Notes: generated from the letters alone by a model not told the origin. A stretch of DNA of 64,000 nucleotides from JAFCUW01 sp049898325 (GCF_049898325.1 NZ_JAFCXL010000017.1:65460-129459); one strand, 5' to 3'; counted from the first letter of the stretch, positions 9,314 through 19,866 are shown. Translations and numbers: made by a program.

Positions 9314-12300
9314 TTGATTGCGAACCCCTGGCCGAGGCCGGCCTTTTTTTGCGCGCTGCGCGCGGGCCGACGCCAGGGGTTCTTTTACGCGAGTACCCCT
9401 ATTAACCATCTGATCGACAGCCAGGCAACCGAGGGCGTCAGCGCGCACCCGCCCCTGGCGCAGCGCTGGCGCAGTCTGCGCGCGGCCTGGCGGCTGTGCG
9501 ATCGGGCCTCGCACCACATCCTGGGCTGGACCGTGCGCTTCGCGCTGCTGGTGTATTTCGCCTTCGCCATCCTGTTCCTGCTGCTGCGCTACGTGGTCCT
9601 GCCTAATATCGACTATTACAAGGGCGATATCGAGCGCCTGGCCAGCCGCGCCGTGGGCAACCAGGTGTCGATCGCCCGGATCTACGCGTCCTGGCAGGGC
9701 TTGCGGCCGAATCTGTTCCTGGGCGACGTCGTGCTGCGCGACGGCCAGGGCCGCGCCGTGCTCAGCCTGCCCAGCGTGTCGGCCACCTTCGCCTGGTGGA
9801 CCGTGCTGGCCGGCGATGCCCGCTTCGAATCGCTCGAACTGATCCGGCCCAGCCTGGACGTGCGGCGCGATGCCAGCGGCCGCCTCAGCGTGGCCGGCAT
9901 CGTGCTCGACAACAAGAAGGGCGGCGCCCCGAATGACTGGGCCCTGCGCCAGCACCATATCGTGATCCGCGACGGCCGCATCGACTGGACCGACCTGCAG
10001 CGCCAGGCGCCCACGCTGGCGCTCGAGCGGGTCGAGCTGAGCCTGACCAACAACTGGAACCGCCACCGCTTCGCCATGCACGCCACGCCGCCGCCGGCGC
10101 TGTCGGCGCCGCTCGACGTGCGTGCCGATTTCAGCAGTCCCCGCTTTGCCGTCAGCCGCGCCGCCGTCTCCCTGTGGAAGGGCGAACTGTACGCCGACCT
10201 GCGCGACACCGACCTGGCCGCCTGGAAACCGTACCTCGACTATCCGTTTGCGCTCAACCAGGGCAAGGGCTCGGTGCGCGCCTGGCTCACGCTGGACCAG
10301 TCGCGCCTGGCCGGCTTTACCGCCGACCTGGCGCTGAGCGCGGTGGCGCTGCGGCTGGGGCCCGAGCTGCCCCCGCTGGCCCTGCGCCAGGTCAGCGGGC
10401 GCCTGTCGGCCAGCGAAACCATCGGTCCCGTCGCCACCGCCGGCACGCCCACTTTTGGCAAGCACGGCCACCGCATCTCGCTCGATCAGTTCGCCGTCGT
10501 CACGGCCGACGGTGTCAGCCTGCCGCCCACCACGCTGGCGCAGTCGTACACGCCGGCCGCGCGCGGCAAGCGCGAAAAAACCGTGATCAGCGCGCGCGCG
10601 CTGGACCTGGCGCTGGTGGCCCAGTTGGCCGCCCAGGCCCCGCTCTCGCCGGCCGAGCGCAGCCTGCTGGCCGAACTGGCGCCGCGCGGGCGCCTGCGCA
10701 ATTTTTCGGCGGAGTGGGAAGGGCGCTATCCGTCCTTGCCGACCTGGCGCGTGCGCGGTCAGCTCGAGCAACTGGGCCTCAATGCCCGGCCACCCCGGCT
10801 GGCGGTGGCAAAAACGGCCAGCCGCGAGGCGGTCACGGCCATGCCGGCCATTCCCGGTTTCGATCACTTGTCCGGTACCATCGACGCCAGCGAGCGGGGC
10901 GGCACTGTCGAGCTCGATTCGCCCCAACTGCGCATCGAGTTGCCCCAGTGGTTCGCCGACCCCGCCATCGACTTCGACAAATTCGACCTGCGCGCGCGCT
11001 GGCAGTATCCCCGCCCTGACCAGGTGGCCGTGCAGATCGACCAGTTCGAGGCCGCCCAGGGCGCCTTGCACGTGCGCCTGCACGGCAAGCATGTATTGCC
11101 CCTGGTGCATGGCAAAGGGGCGGGCGAGGCCGACCTGCATGGAGAGCTGACGGGTTTTTCCATCAAGTCGCTCGATCGCTATCTGCCCCTGCAAACGCCG
11201 GCGCACCTGCGCGCGTGGCTGGTCGGTGCGCTCGAGGACGGCATGCTGCAGGACGCCACCGTGCGCCTGCGCGGGGACCTGTCGCATTTCCCGTTCCAGG
11301 CCGACACGGCGTTCGAGCGCAACCGCGGCGAATTCCGCGTCGCCGGGCGGCTGGAAAACGCCCGCCTCAATTACACCCCGGGCCACCTGGGCAAGGACGG
11401 CAAGTCGCCCCTGTGGCCGCTGGCCGAACGTATCAATGGCAGCATCGTGTTCGACCGCACGCGCATGGACATCAAGGCCGACAGTGCGAGCACCGCGGGA
11501 GTCGCCTTGAGCAACGTCAAGGCGGTGATCCCCGATTTGCTCTCGCGCGACATGCAGCTGGAAATCGACGGCAGCGCCAGCGGGCCCCTGCAGGAATTTT
11601 TACGCTACGTGGGCGCCAGCCCCGTCACCGACTGGATCGGCCACTTTACGGACGACGCCCGCGCCAGCAACGGCGCCCGGCTGGGCCTGAAACTGCGGCT
11701 GCCGCTGGCGCACCTGCCCGACACCAAGGTGCAGGGCGTGCTGCAACTGATGAACAACGACATCACCCTGTTCGACGATCTGCCACCCTTGCAGGCGGCC
11801 CTGGGCAAGATTGAATTTACCGAGCGGGGCGTCTCGCTCAACGGCGTTGGTGCCAGTTTCCTGGGCGGACCGCTGGCGCTGACGGGGGGCACCCAGAAAG
11901 ACAACAGCATTCTCATCAAGCTCGCTGGCCAGCTCAGCGCCGACGGCTTGCGCAAGGCCTGGCCGGCGCCGGCGGTGCAGCGGCTGACCGCGTATTTCAG
12001 CGGCGAGACGCGCTTTACGGGCGCTGTCGCCGTGCGCGACCACCGGGTCGACGTGACGGTCGACTCCAGCCTGGCCGGCATGGGCCTGGGGTTTCCCGCG
12101 CCCCTGTCGAAGAGCGCCGCCGTCGACACCATGCCCTTGCGGTTTGTCCTGAGCGGGCAGGCCACCGGTGACGCCGCGCTGGCGCGCGATGAAATTCGCC
12201 TGTCGATCGGTTCGGCCATGACCGCCCGTTACCTGCGCCAGCGGCAGGGCAAGGGGCCGTGGACGGTGCTGCGGGGCGGCATCGGCGTCAACGTGCCGGC

Positions 12301-13573
12301 GCCCGAACCGGACAGCGGCGTGATGTTCAACGTCAATATGAAGTCGCTCAATGTCGACCAGTGGATGGCCCTGGGCAGCGCGGTGGCGGGGCCGGCGGCG
12401 GCGGATGCGACCGCGGCCGCCGGTCCGCAGGGCCTGGCCCAGTATGTGACGGCCGACGTCCTGTCCGGTCGCGCTGACGAGCTGATCATCGCCGAGCGCA
12501 AGCTCGACAACGTGGTGGTGGGCGTGTCGCACCTCAAGTCGAGCTGGCAAGCGAACATCGACTCGCGCCAGGCCTCTGGCCACATCACCTGGAACGAGCC
12601 GGCCAACGGCCAGGGCCTGGGCAAGGTGACGGCGCGCCTGGCCACCCTGATCATCCCCGAGTCGGCCGCCGCAGAAGTGAAGGATTTGCTGGAAAGCAGC
12701 AAGAGCGCGGCCGCCACCATTCCCGGTCTCGACATCGTCGCCGACCGCTTCGAACTGTTCAACAAGCCGCTGGGCAAGCTCGAACTGGTCGCCAGCAACG
12801 AACGGGTGGCGGCCGGCCGCGAATGGCGCATCAACCGGCTGTCGATGGTCAATCCGGATGGCGAGCTCAAGGCGACCGGCAAGTGGCTCATCCGCGAAGG
12901 CAAGAGCACCACCAATCTCAACTTCAACCTCGACATCGCCGACGCCGGCCGCCTGCTCGACCGGCTGGGCTTTCCGGATACCTTAAAGCGGGGCAAGGGC
13001 AAGCTATCGGGCGACGTCAGCTGGAATGGCTTGCCGTACTCGCTCGACGCGCCCAGCCTGTCGGGCACGATTGCCCTCAATGTGGCGGCCGGCCAGTTCC
13101 TCAAGAAGGATCCGGGCGCCGCCAAATTGCTGGGCGTACTGAGCCTGCAAGCCTTGCCGCGCCTGCTCAAGCTCGATTTCCACGACGTCTTTTCCGAAGG
13201 CCTGGCGTTTGACGGCATCAATGCCACGGCCGTGATTGCCAAGGGTGTGCTGAAAACCGACAATCTCAAGATGTACGGGGTGGCCGCCACCGTGCTGATG
13301 GACGGCAGCGCCGACATCGCCAACGAATCGACCAATCTGCGCGTGGTGGTGGTGCCCGAATTTAACCTGGGCACGGGCCCGCTCGTGTATGCGCTGGCGG
13401 TCAATCCCGTGATCGGCCTGGGCAGTTTCCTGGCCCAGCTTTTCCTGCGCGCACCCATGATGGAGGCGTTGACTTACGAAATGAAGGTGGAGGGGCCGTG
13501 GAAGGCGCCGGTGGTGACCAAGCTGGCCAAGCGTACCGTCGTTGCCCCCGCTGGCGTACCGCCCGCCCCATGA
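9314..13573 (+). CDS. yhdP: YhdP family AsmA-like envelope protein (phospholipid transport)
   Basis: Giant AsmA-like/DUF3971 protein. Family members are anchored in the inner membrane and bridge the periplasm, helping phospholipids reach the outer membrane. Up to 1419 residues here. One transmembrane helix (WTVRFALLVYFAFAILFLLL) lies near residues 73-95, followed by more than 1200 residues of repetitive beta-rich periplasmic sequence and a conserved C-terminus (DGSADIANESTNLRVVVVPE). The start is doubtful. TTG 9314 is the only usual start codon before the membrane helix, but it would place a terminator-like hairpin inside the gene. ATT 9401 or CTG 9410, just upstream of a well-conserved-looking region, are alternatives. 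The nitrilase gene follows 26 bases downstream. Confidence 0.88.
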   Translation: MIANPWPRPAFFCALRAGRRQGFFYASTPINHLIDSQATEGVSAHPPLAQRWRSLRAAWRLCDRASHHILGWTVRFALLVYFAFAILFLLLRYVVLPNIDYYKGDIERLASRAVGNQVSIARIYASWQGLRPNLFLGDVVLRDGQGRAVLSLPSVSATFAWWTVLAGDARFESLELIRPSLDVRRDASGRLSVAGIVLDNKKGGAPNDWALRQHHIVIRDGRIDWTDLQRQAPTLALERVELSLTNNWNRHRFAMHATPPPALSAPLDVRADFSSPRFAVSRAAVSLWKGELYADLRDTDLAAWKPYLDYPFALNQGKGSVRAWLTLDQSRLAGFTADLALSAVALRLGPELPPLALRQVSGRLSASETIGPVATAGTPTFGKHGHRISLDQFAVVTADGVSLPPTTLAQSYTPAARGKREKTVISARALDLALVAQLAAQAPLSPAERSLLAELAPRGRLRNFSAEWEGRYPSLPTWRVRGQLEQLGLNARPPRLAVAKTASREAVTAMPAIPGFDHLSGTIDASERGGTVELDSPQLRIELPQWFADPAIDFDKFDLRARWQYPRPDQVAVQIDQFEAAQGALHVRLHGKHVLPLVHGKGAGEADLHGELTGFSIKSLDRYLPLQTPAHLRAWLVGALEDGMLQDATVRLRGDLSHFPFQADTAFERNRGEFRVAGRLENARLNYTPGHLGKDGKSPLWPLAERINGSIVFDRTRMDIKADSASTAGVALSNVKAVIPDLLSRDMQLEIDGSASGPLQEFLRYVGASPVTDWIGHFTDDARASNGARLGLKLRLPLAHLPDTKVQGVLQLMNNDITLFDDLPPLQAALGKIEFTERGVSLNGVGASFLGGPLALTGGTQKDNSILIKLAGQLSADGLRKAWPAPAVQRLTAYFSGETRFTGAVAVRDHRVDVTVDSSLAGMGLGFPAPLSKSAAVDTMPLRFVLSGQATGDAALARDEIRLSIGSAMTARYLRQRQGKGPWTVLRGGIGVNVPAPEPDSGVMFNVNMKSLNVDQWMALGSAVAGPAAADATAAAGPQGLAQYVTADVLSGRADELIIAERKLDNVVVGVSHLKSSWQANIDSRQASGHITWNEPANGQGLGKVTARLATLIIPESAAAEVKDLLESSKSAAATIPGLDIVADRFELFNKPLGKLELVASNERVAAGREWRINRLSMVNPDGELKATGKWLIREGKSTTNLNFNLDIADAGRLLDRLGFPDTLKRGKGKLSGDVSWNGLPYSLDAPSLSGTIALNVAAGQFLKKDPGAAKLLGVLSLQALPRLLKLDFHDVFSEGLAFDGINATAVIAKGVLKTDNLKMYGVAATVLMDGSADIANESTNLRVVVVPEFNLGTGPLVYALAVNPVIGLGSFLAQLFLRAPMMEALTYEMKVEGPWKAPVVTKLAKRTVVAPAGVPPAP
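9322..9382 (+). terminator. Terminator-like hairpin nested in a longer inverted repeat, yhdP leader
   Basis: GGCCG-AGGC-CGGCC at 9330-9343 is followed by seven T (9344-9350), an intrinsic-terminator pattern. It is enclosed by an 11-bp perfect inverted repeat, GAACCCCTGGC at 9322-9332 and GCCAGGGGTTC at 9372-9382. The structure is either a leader attenuator for yhdP or lies inside its 5' coding end, depending on the true start. Confidence 0.5.
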
Positions 13574-13599
13574 ACGGTGTCCATTCAAGAAGGTAAAAC

Positions 13600-14397
13600 A
13601 TGACAAAAGTTGCCGCCATTCAAATGATTTCGACGCCAGACGTCGCCACCAACATCGCCACCGCGCGTCGCCTGGTCGCGCAGGCGGCCGCCACCGGCGC
13701 GACCCTGGTCAGCCTGCCCGAGTACTGGCCCATCATGGGCTTGCAGGACACCGACAAGGTCGACCACGCCGAGCACGACGGCGCCGGTCCGATCCAGGAT
13801 TTCATGGCCGGCGCCGCCCGTGAGCACGGCATCTGGCTGGCCGGCGGCACCTTGCCCTTGCACTCGCCCAGCGCCGGCAAGGTAATGAACACGACGCTGG
13901 TCTACAACCCGCAGGGCGAGGCGGTGGGCCGTTACGACAAGATCCACCTGTTTGGCTTTCAGCAAGGCGACGAAGCCTACGACGAGGCGCGCACCATCGT
14001 GCCCGGTGCCGACGTCGTCACCTTCACCGCGCCGTTCGGCAAGGTGGGTCTGGCCGTGTGCTACGACCTGCGCTTTCCCGAGCTGTTTCGCGCCATGGGC
14101 GACTGCGCCCTGATGCTGGTGCCGGCTGCCTTCACCCACACCACCGGCAGCGCCCACTGGGAAGTGCTGCTGCGCGCCCGCGCCATTGAAAACCAGTGCT
14201 ACGTGCTGGCGGCGGCGCAGGGCGGCCTGCACGCCAACGGCCGCCGCACGTACGGCCACAGCCTGTTAATCGATCCGTGGGGTACAGTGACGGCCATGCT
14301 CGAAGAAGGCGAGGGCGTGGTGGCCGGCGAGATCGACCAGGCCCTGATCGACAGCGTGCGCGCGAGCTTGCCGGCGCTGCGCCATCGCCGCATGTAA
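13600..14397 (+). CDS. Carbon-nitrogen hydrolase (nitrilase superfamily, Nit1/Nit2-like amidase)
   Basis: Cytoplasmic amidase with the Glu-Lys-Cys triad: E41 in SLPEYWP, Lys near 113 in YDKIHLF, and Cys near 152 in LAVCYDLRFPELFR. At 265 residues it fits the Nit subgroup. Known relatives hydrolyse deaminated glutathione or omega-amides such as alpha-ketoglutaramate, a metabolite-repair role. The YDKIHLFGFQ and NQCYVLAAAQGG stretches are typical. It starts 26 bases after yhdP and precedes tldD; yhdP-nitrilase-tldD is an order I recall from betaproteobacteria. The exact substrate cannot be read from sequence. Confidence 0.93.
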   Translation: MTKVAAIQMISTPDVATNIATARRLVAQAAATGATLVSLPEYWPIMGLQDTDKVDHAEHDGAGPIQDFMAGAAREHGIWLAGGTLPLHSPSAGKVMNTTLVYNPQGEAVGRYDKIHLFGFQQGDEAYDEARTIVPGADVVTFTAPFGKVGLAVCYDLRFPELFRAMGDCALMLVPAAFTHTTGSAHWEVLLRARAIENQCYVLAAAQGGLHANGRRTYGHSLLIDPWGTVTAMLEEGEGVVAGEIDQALIDSVRASLPALRHRRM

Positions 14398-14615
14398 GGG
14401 GCGTTTGAGCGGGTGACCTGGCTGCCCTGTCCGGGCCCGGCCCGGCGTTCATGGCGACCAGGTGCGCGCACCGGGGCGCCATTTCCACGCGGTGAACAAG
14501 CAACTGAACCGGATTGACGTCACTTCGCCTTTTCCCGGCGTCGCCGGGGGCCTTGTCTGACTGTCCCCAACCAAAAGGTGGTTTATACTTTTGGGTGATT
14601 ACTTAAGGATGCACC

Positions 14616-16076
<1,461 letters not shown>

Positions 16077-16077
16077 T

Positions 16078-16226
16078 CAAACAAAAGTGGAAACCTACTT
16101 TTGTTTGGCTTGAATGGAGAGGACCTTCAAAAGAAGGCAAAAAAAGTGGAAACCTACTTTTTTTGGACTGACTGGAGAGAACCTTAAAAGGAAGGGCACA
16201 AAAAAAGTGGAAACCTACTTTTTTTG
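16078..16226 (+). repeat. Three tandem hairpin repeats downstream of tldD
   Basis: Three units of about 60 bases (hairpins at 16078-16107, 16138-16165 and 16199-16226). Each has a perfect 10-11 bp stem ending AAAGT/ACTTT and the identical 8-base loop GGAAACCT. Each is joined to the next by a spacer containing CTGGAGAGAACCTTAAA or a close variant. They begin two bases after the tldD stop codon and could act as terminators in series. The same hairpin recurs in the opposite orientation at 16641-16761. Confidence 0.9.
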
Positions 16227-16252
16227 GACTGACTGGAGAGAACCTTAAACGG

Positions 16253-16324
16253 CAGGGCGAAAGTGAACGCCACTTTCGCCCTGGTACAGTCAGAGAAAAA
16301 GCCTCGGCAAAGCCGAGGCTTTTT
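16253..16324. terminator. Two strong hairpins, the second a bidirectional terminator
   Basis: A 13-bp perfect hairpin CAGGGCGAAAGTG / CACTTTCGCCCTG (16253-16283, loop AACGC). It is followed by a second 13-bp stem made of AAAAAGCCTCGGC and its complement (16296-16324, three-base AAA loop). The second has A and T flanks on both strands, so it can stop transcription both ways. Confidence 0.88.
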
Positions 16325-16330
16325 CAGTCA

Positions 16331-16534
16331 CGCAACCCCGATTTATGCGCGCTCCGCCGCGATGATGGACTGGAGTGGGCTGCTAACTTTTAGAGCGTGA
16401 AATACATGCTTTTGCGTTCTGCCGTGAGCGTCGAGGAACGACTCGCAGCTAATTCTCGTTCGGTCCAGTCCCTGGCATCTCGCACGCCGATAACGTCCAT
16501 CATCGCGGCGAAGCTTGCACAAATCGGGGTTGCG
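16331..16534. repeat. 204-bp element with 40-bp near-perfect inverted ends
   Basis: The 40-base arms 16331-16370 and 16495-16534 are inverted copies matching at 36 of 40 positions (all four mismatches between base 15 and 24). They enclose 124 bases with no convincing gene. Both arms start CGCAACCCCGATTT and end GATGATGGAC. Size and ends resemble a miniature inverted-repeat element, but no target-site duplication is apparent because each arm continues into other mirrored hairpins. It marks the centre of the larger quasi-palindrome 16078-16761. Confidence 0.75.
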
Positions 16535-16546
16535 TTCACCCCAAAT

Positions 16547-16761
16547 TTTCCCGGCTCTGCCGGGAAAGATTTGCCTGACCAATTCAAACGAAAGTTGTTT
16601 TTTACTTTCGTTTGGCGTTTAAGGTTCTTACCGATCAAGCCAGACAAAAGTAGGTTTCCACTTTTGTCTGATCTTCACGTTTAAGGTTCTTACCGATCAA
16701 GCCAGACAAAAGTAGGTTTCCACTTTTGTCTGAACGCTTCAAAAGTAGGTTTCCACTTTTG
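16547..16761 (-). repeat. Mirror-image hairpin cassette downstream of the receptor gene
   Basis: Read on the minus strand from the receptor stop codon, this region has three AAAAGT-GGAAACCT-ACTTTT hairpins (16740-16761, 16703-16732, 16641-16670). The two full ones have perfect 11-bp stems starting CAGAC. Then comes a CAAACGAAAGT hairpin (16585-16614) and a GC-rich TTTCCCGGC hairpin (16547-16567). The order and loop match the plus-strand cassette at 16078-16324. The spacer GCTTGATCGGTAAGAACC is present twice. Confidence 0.88.
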
Positions 16762-16770
16762 TCTGAATGT

Positions 16771-19635
16771 TTAGAATTTGTGACGGAACCCCACACTCAG
16801 ATACCGTCCCAGCGCACCGCTATAGTCAAGCGGGTTATAGGACGTGGCGCCATAGGTCAGCGGGTCGAGCGGCGCCACCTTGTCGAACACGTTCTGGATG
16901 GTGGCGAACATTTCGCTGTTCGGGCCAAGGGTCCAGCGGCCCGTCAGGTCGAGCGTGGTGAACGAGGCAATGCGGCAGCCGTTCGGTGCGTCCGCACCGT
17001 TGGCGAAGTGCGAGGCGCAGCCGTCCGGGTCGTTCTTGAACAGCACGTTCTTGATGGGCGCTCGGTAATTGACCACGGCCGATAAACGCCACGGCGCCAG
17101 GTCCCAGGTGGCCCCCAGGTTGACCCGGTCGTCCGGCGTGCCGATGCAATTGGTGACGTCGCAGTTGCCATGGGTGCCGGCGAAGTCGCGCGTGCTGCCG
17201 TCCTGCTCGGTACGCTGCCACTTGAACAGGTGCGTCCACTTGACGTCCATGCCCAGCGTGCCCCGCCCCGTGCCCAGGTTGAACGCGGTGCGCGCATCGA
17301 GGTCGACCCCGCGGACCTTGGTCTGCGCCGAGTTGACGTAGCGCGCCAGCACGGCCGTGATGGCACCCGGGTCGCCAGGGATGCCCGTGGCGGTGGACGG
17401 GTCGCGCGAGACACTGCCGGCCGCAATGGCCGCGTCGGTCTGCTCCTGGTTGATCTCGTTCTTGCGCTTGATCTGCCAGAAGTCGATCGATACATTGGTG
17501 CGCGGCAGCGGGTCCCAGATGGCGCCGATCGACCAGTTGCGCGATTTTTCCGGACTGAGCGCCCGGTTGGGCGAGGTGATGATGGCGATCGAGGCAGGGT
17601 CGCAGGCCGCCGCCACCCCCAGGTTGCAGCGCAGCGGATCGCTGGCGGTGGAAAACGCGGCCAGACCGCCCACGCCATTCTCAGCCGCACTGGGCGCCCT
17701 GAAGCCCTTGGCGAAATTGGCACGCAGGGCCAGTTCGCGCAGCGGCGTCCACTTGACGGCGATCTTCGGCGTGTAGGCATTGCCCACGTCGGAAAAATGG
17801 TCGGCGCGGATGGCGCCCGATAATTCGACGCTGCTCAGCACCGGCGCCAGCACTTCGGCGTAGGCGGCGGTGACGTTGCGCTTGCCGAAGTAGGCGGAAT
17901 AGCCCAGGCCGATGATGTTGCCCGTCTCCGTGCCGGCGGTCGGGTTCAGTTCGGTACGCTCGCGGCGGTACTCGGCACCCAAGGCCACCCCCAGCGGACC
18001 ACCGGGCAACTGGCCGAATTCGCGCGTGGCCTTGAAATCGATCTGGGCGATGCGCGTTTCGGCCTGGTTGCTGATGGTGGGCGACAGGGCGGCGTACAAG
18101 GCCGCCGAATTGAGGCCGGCGTTCTCGCCGATGCGCCAGATGCTGCCCGGCGGCAGCGCCGCATAACGGGGATTGGCGCTGGCAGCGGCGATGTTGGCCA
18201 CCGTCGGGTTGAGCAGGGCGAAGGTGACGTCGCGCTGCAGGAAGCCGTCACGGTCGTTGGAGACCCGGTTGGCCGAAAACAGCAGGGCGCTGTCGATGTC
18301 CCAGTTGAACCAGCTGCCCTTGATGCCGGCCACCGCGCGACCGAACTTGGACTTGATGTCGCTGGTGCGGGGACCCACATCGGCCGCCAGGTAGCGCAGC
18401 CGCGCCACGCTGCCGAAATACGGGTTGTCCGGGTGGTTCGCGCCCAGGGCGACGGCGGCGTTGCTGACGGGGCCGCCCGGATAGCCCACCGAGCCGCTGA
18501 TGGTCGACGGCGTGGTCGAGGAGTTCGATTCGCTCCAGTAGTAGTTGAGCTCGCCGTAGGCCTGCATGGCCGGCGAAATCTGGAACGTGCCGCGGCTAAA
18601 CAGGTTGTACGAGTTCTGGCGGGGCTGGATCTGGCTGTACTCGCGCTGGGCGTCGGTCAGGCAACCGCCGCCCGGGTCGCCCTGCGGGTGGGTGGTGAAG
18701 TTGCGGCAGTCGGCGCCGGGAAAGGTGCGGGTAAAGCCCAGGCCGGCGAGGTTGCCCCGGTTGTAATAGTCGAGCGTGGCAGGATTGCGCACATTGCCGT
18801 TGACGGCACTGCCGGCGGCGTTGTTGGTGGTGATGGCGCCCGTGCCGCCCAGCGCTTCCTGCGCCGAGAAACCGTAGTTGCGCAGGTCCGAGCGGCCGAT
18901 GTAGCGGCGCCCGTCGCGGTCGCGGTTGTAGACTTCGCGCTTGCCGCCGAATTCCAGGCTGAACAGCATGTTGTAGCGGTCGGTGTCGAGACTGCCGAAG
19001 CCGTGGGTGATGGCGAGGCGACCGTCGCGACCATCCCAGTAGCGTGATTCGCCGAAGCTGCCGCGCACCGAGGTGCCCACGAAATCGCGGCGCAAGATGA
19101 CGTTGACGACGCCGGCGATGGCGTCGGAGCCGTAGATGGCCGAGGCGCCACCCTTGAGAATTTCAATGCGCTCGACGGCGTCGCTGGGGATGATGTTGAG
19201 GTCGGTAAAGACTTTCTGGCCGTCGTCGGCCAGCCCGTACGGGGCGATGCGGCGGCCATTGAGCAGCACCAGCGTGGAGGCGGCACCCAGGCCACGCAGC
19301 GAAATGCCGGACGCGCCCTGGGCGAAGCCGCCGCCGAAATTGGTCGGCACCGAGCCCTGGTTGTCCACCGCCAGCGTTTGCAGCAGTTCGGCCACCGTGC
19401 TGCGGCCCGTTTTTTCGATGTCGGCACGGTTCAGGGTTTGCACGGCGGTGGAACTTTCCGCCTCGGCCCGGCGGATATTCGAGCCGGTGATTTCTACCCG
19501 CGCGATGGGCTGGCCGGCCTGCGCCACCTGGGCCGTGGCGGGGGGCGCCACCAGGCCAAGGGCGGCGCCGACCCCGGCACAGGCGCCACCGACGTAGAGC
19601 GTGCGAAGCGTCCGGGACAGTACAGTTTCATTCAT
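16771..19635 (-). CDS. TonB-dependent outer-membrane receptor
   Basis: Outer-membrane active transporter of 954 residues. It has a signal peptide (about residues 1-36, ending PPATAQ), a plug with GSNIRRAEAESSTAVQTLNR, SLRGLGAASTLVLLNGRR and VERIEILKGGASAIYGSDA, and a barrel ending YLSVGFRHKF. The chosen start ATG (19635) has GGAG six bases upstream; an earlier ATG at 19647 overlaps that site and is less likely. It belongs to the same plug subclass as the receptors at 3440 and 21254. The substrate is unknown. It converges on tldD through the hairpin cassette. A 25-bp dyad at 19753-19777 lies about 120 bases upstream and could be its operator. Confidence 0.94.
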   Translation of the reverse strand: MNETVLSRTLRTLYVGGACAGVGAALGLVAPPATAQVAQAGQPIARVEITGSNIRRAEAESSTAVQTLNRADIEKTGRSTVAELLQTLAVDNQGSVPTNFGGGFAQGASGISLRGLGAASTLVLLNGRRIAPYGLADDGQKVFTDLNIIPSDAVERIEILKGGASAIYGSDAIAGVVNVILRRDFVGTSVRGSFGESRYWDGRDGRLAITHGFGSLDTDRYNMLFSLEFGGKREVYNRDRDGRRYIGRSDLRNYGFSAQEALGGTGAITTNNAAGSAVNGNVRNPATLDYYNRGNLAGLGFTRTFPGADCRNFTTHPQGDPGGGCLTDAQREYSQIQPRQNSYNLFSRGTFQISPAMQAYGELNYYWSESNSSTTPSTISGSVGYPGGPVSNAAVALGANHPDNPYFGSVARLRYLAADVGPRTSDIKSKFGRAVAGIKGSWFNWDIDSALLFSANRVSNDRDGFLQRDVTFALLNPTVANIAAASANPRYAALPPGSIWRIGENAGLNSAALYAALSPTISNQAETRIAQIDFKATREFGQLPGGPLGVALGAEYRRERTELNPTAGTETGNIIGLGYSAYFGKRNVTAAYAEVLAPVLSSVELSGAIRADHFSDVGNAYTPKIAVKWTPLRELALRANFAKGFRAPSAAENGVGGLAAFSTASDPLRCNLGVAAACDPASIAIITSPNRALSPEKSRNWSIGAIWDPLPRTNVSIDFWQIKRKNEINQEQTDAAIAAGSVSRDPSTATGIPGDPGAITAVLARYVNSAQTKVRGVDLDARTAFNLGTGRGTLGMDVKWTHLFKWQRTEQDGSTRDFAGTHGNCDVTNCIGTPDDRVNLGATWDLAPWRLSAVVNYRAPIKNVLFKNDPDGCASHFANGADAPNGCRIASFTTLDLTGRWTLGPNSEMFATIQNVFDKVAPLDPLTYGATSYNPLDYSGALGRYLSVGFRHKF

Positions 19636-19752
19636 GTCGAACTCCATGGGTAAGGGCGTTTCCATGCGGCTAGACTTGGCGCAACAAATCCGCACGGAAA
19701 TGTTATGCGAGCGCAAGGCAGTGCCGGCGTTATCGGGATGTCAGCATCGAGT

Positions 19753-19777
19753 TTTGCATCGGACGACCCGATGCAAA
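19753..19777. promoter_or_regulatory. Perfect 10-bp dyad, candidate operator
   Basis: TTTGCATCGG and CCGATGCAAA flank a 5-base spacer. It sits between the divergent receptor gene and the aroG leader, 118 bases from the receptor start and 90 bases from the leader -35. The perfect symmetry and operator-like size suggest a dimeric repressor or activator site; the regulator is not identifiable. Confidence 0.5.
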
Positions 19778-19866
19778 TGAGGTACATCAAACGGGTTTGC
19801 CTTAGTGGCAAGGGTGTGGGATCGCCGCAACTGGACTGGGGTTGGTATTTCCAACCGACAAAGCGC

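Noticed and set aside
16397..16684. 95-codon plus frame and overlapping minus frames in the palindrome
   Set aside because: They run through the inverted-repeat arms and hairpins, which explain their openness; no start signal or homology.
16078..16761. CRISPR array
   Set aside because: Repeats are regularly spaced but the spacers are themselves repeated, each unit is a terminator-like hairpin, orientation flips in the middle and no cas genes are near.
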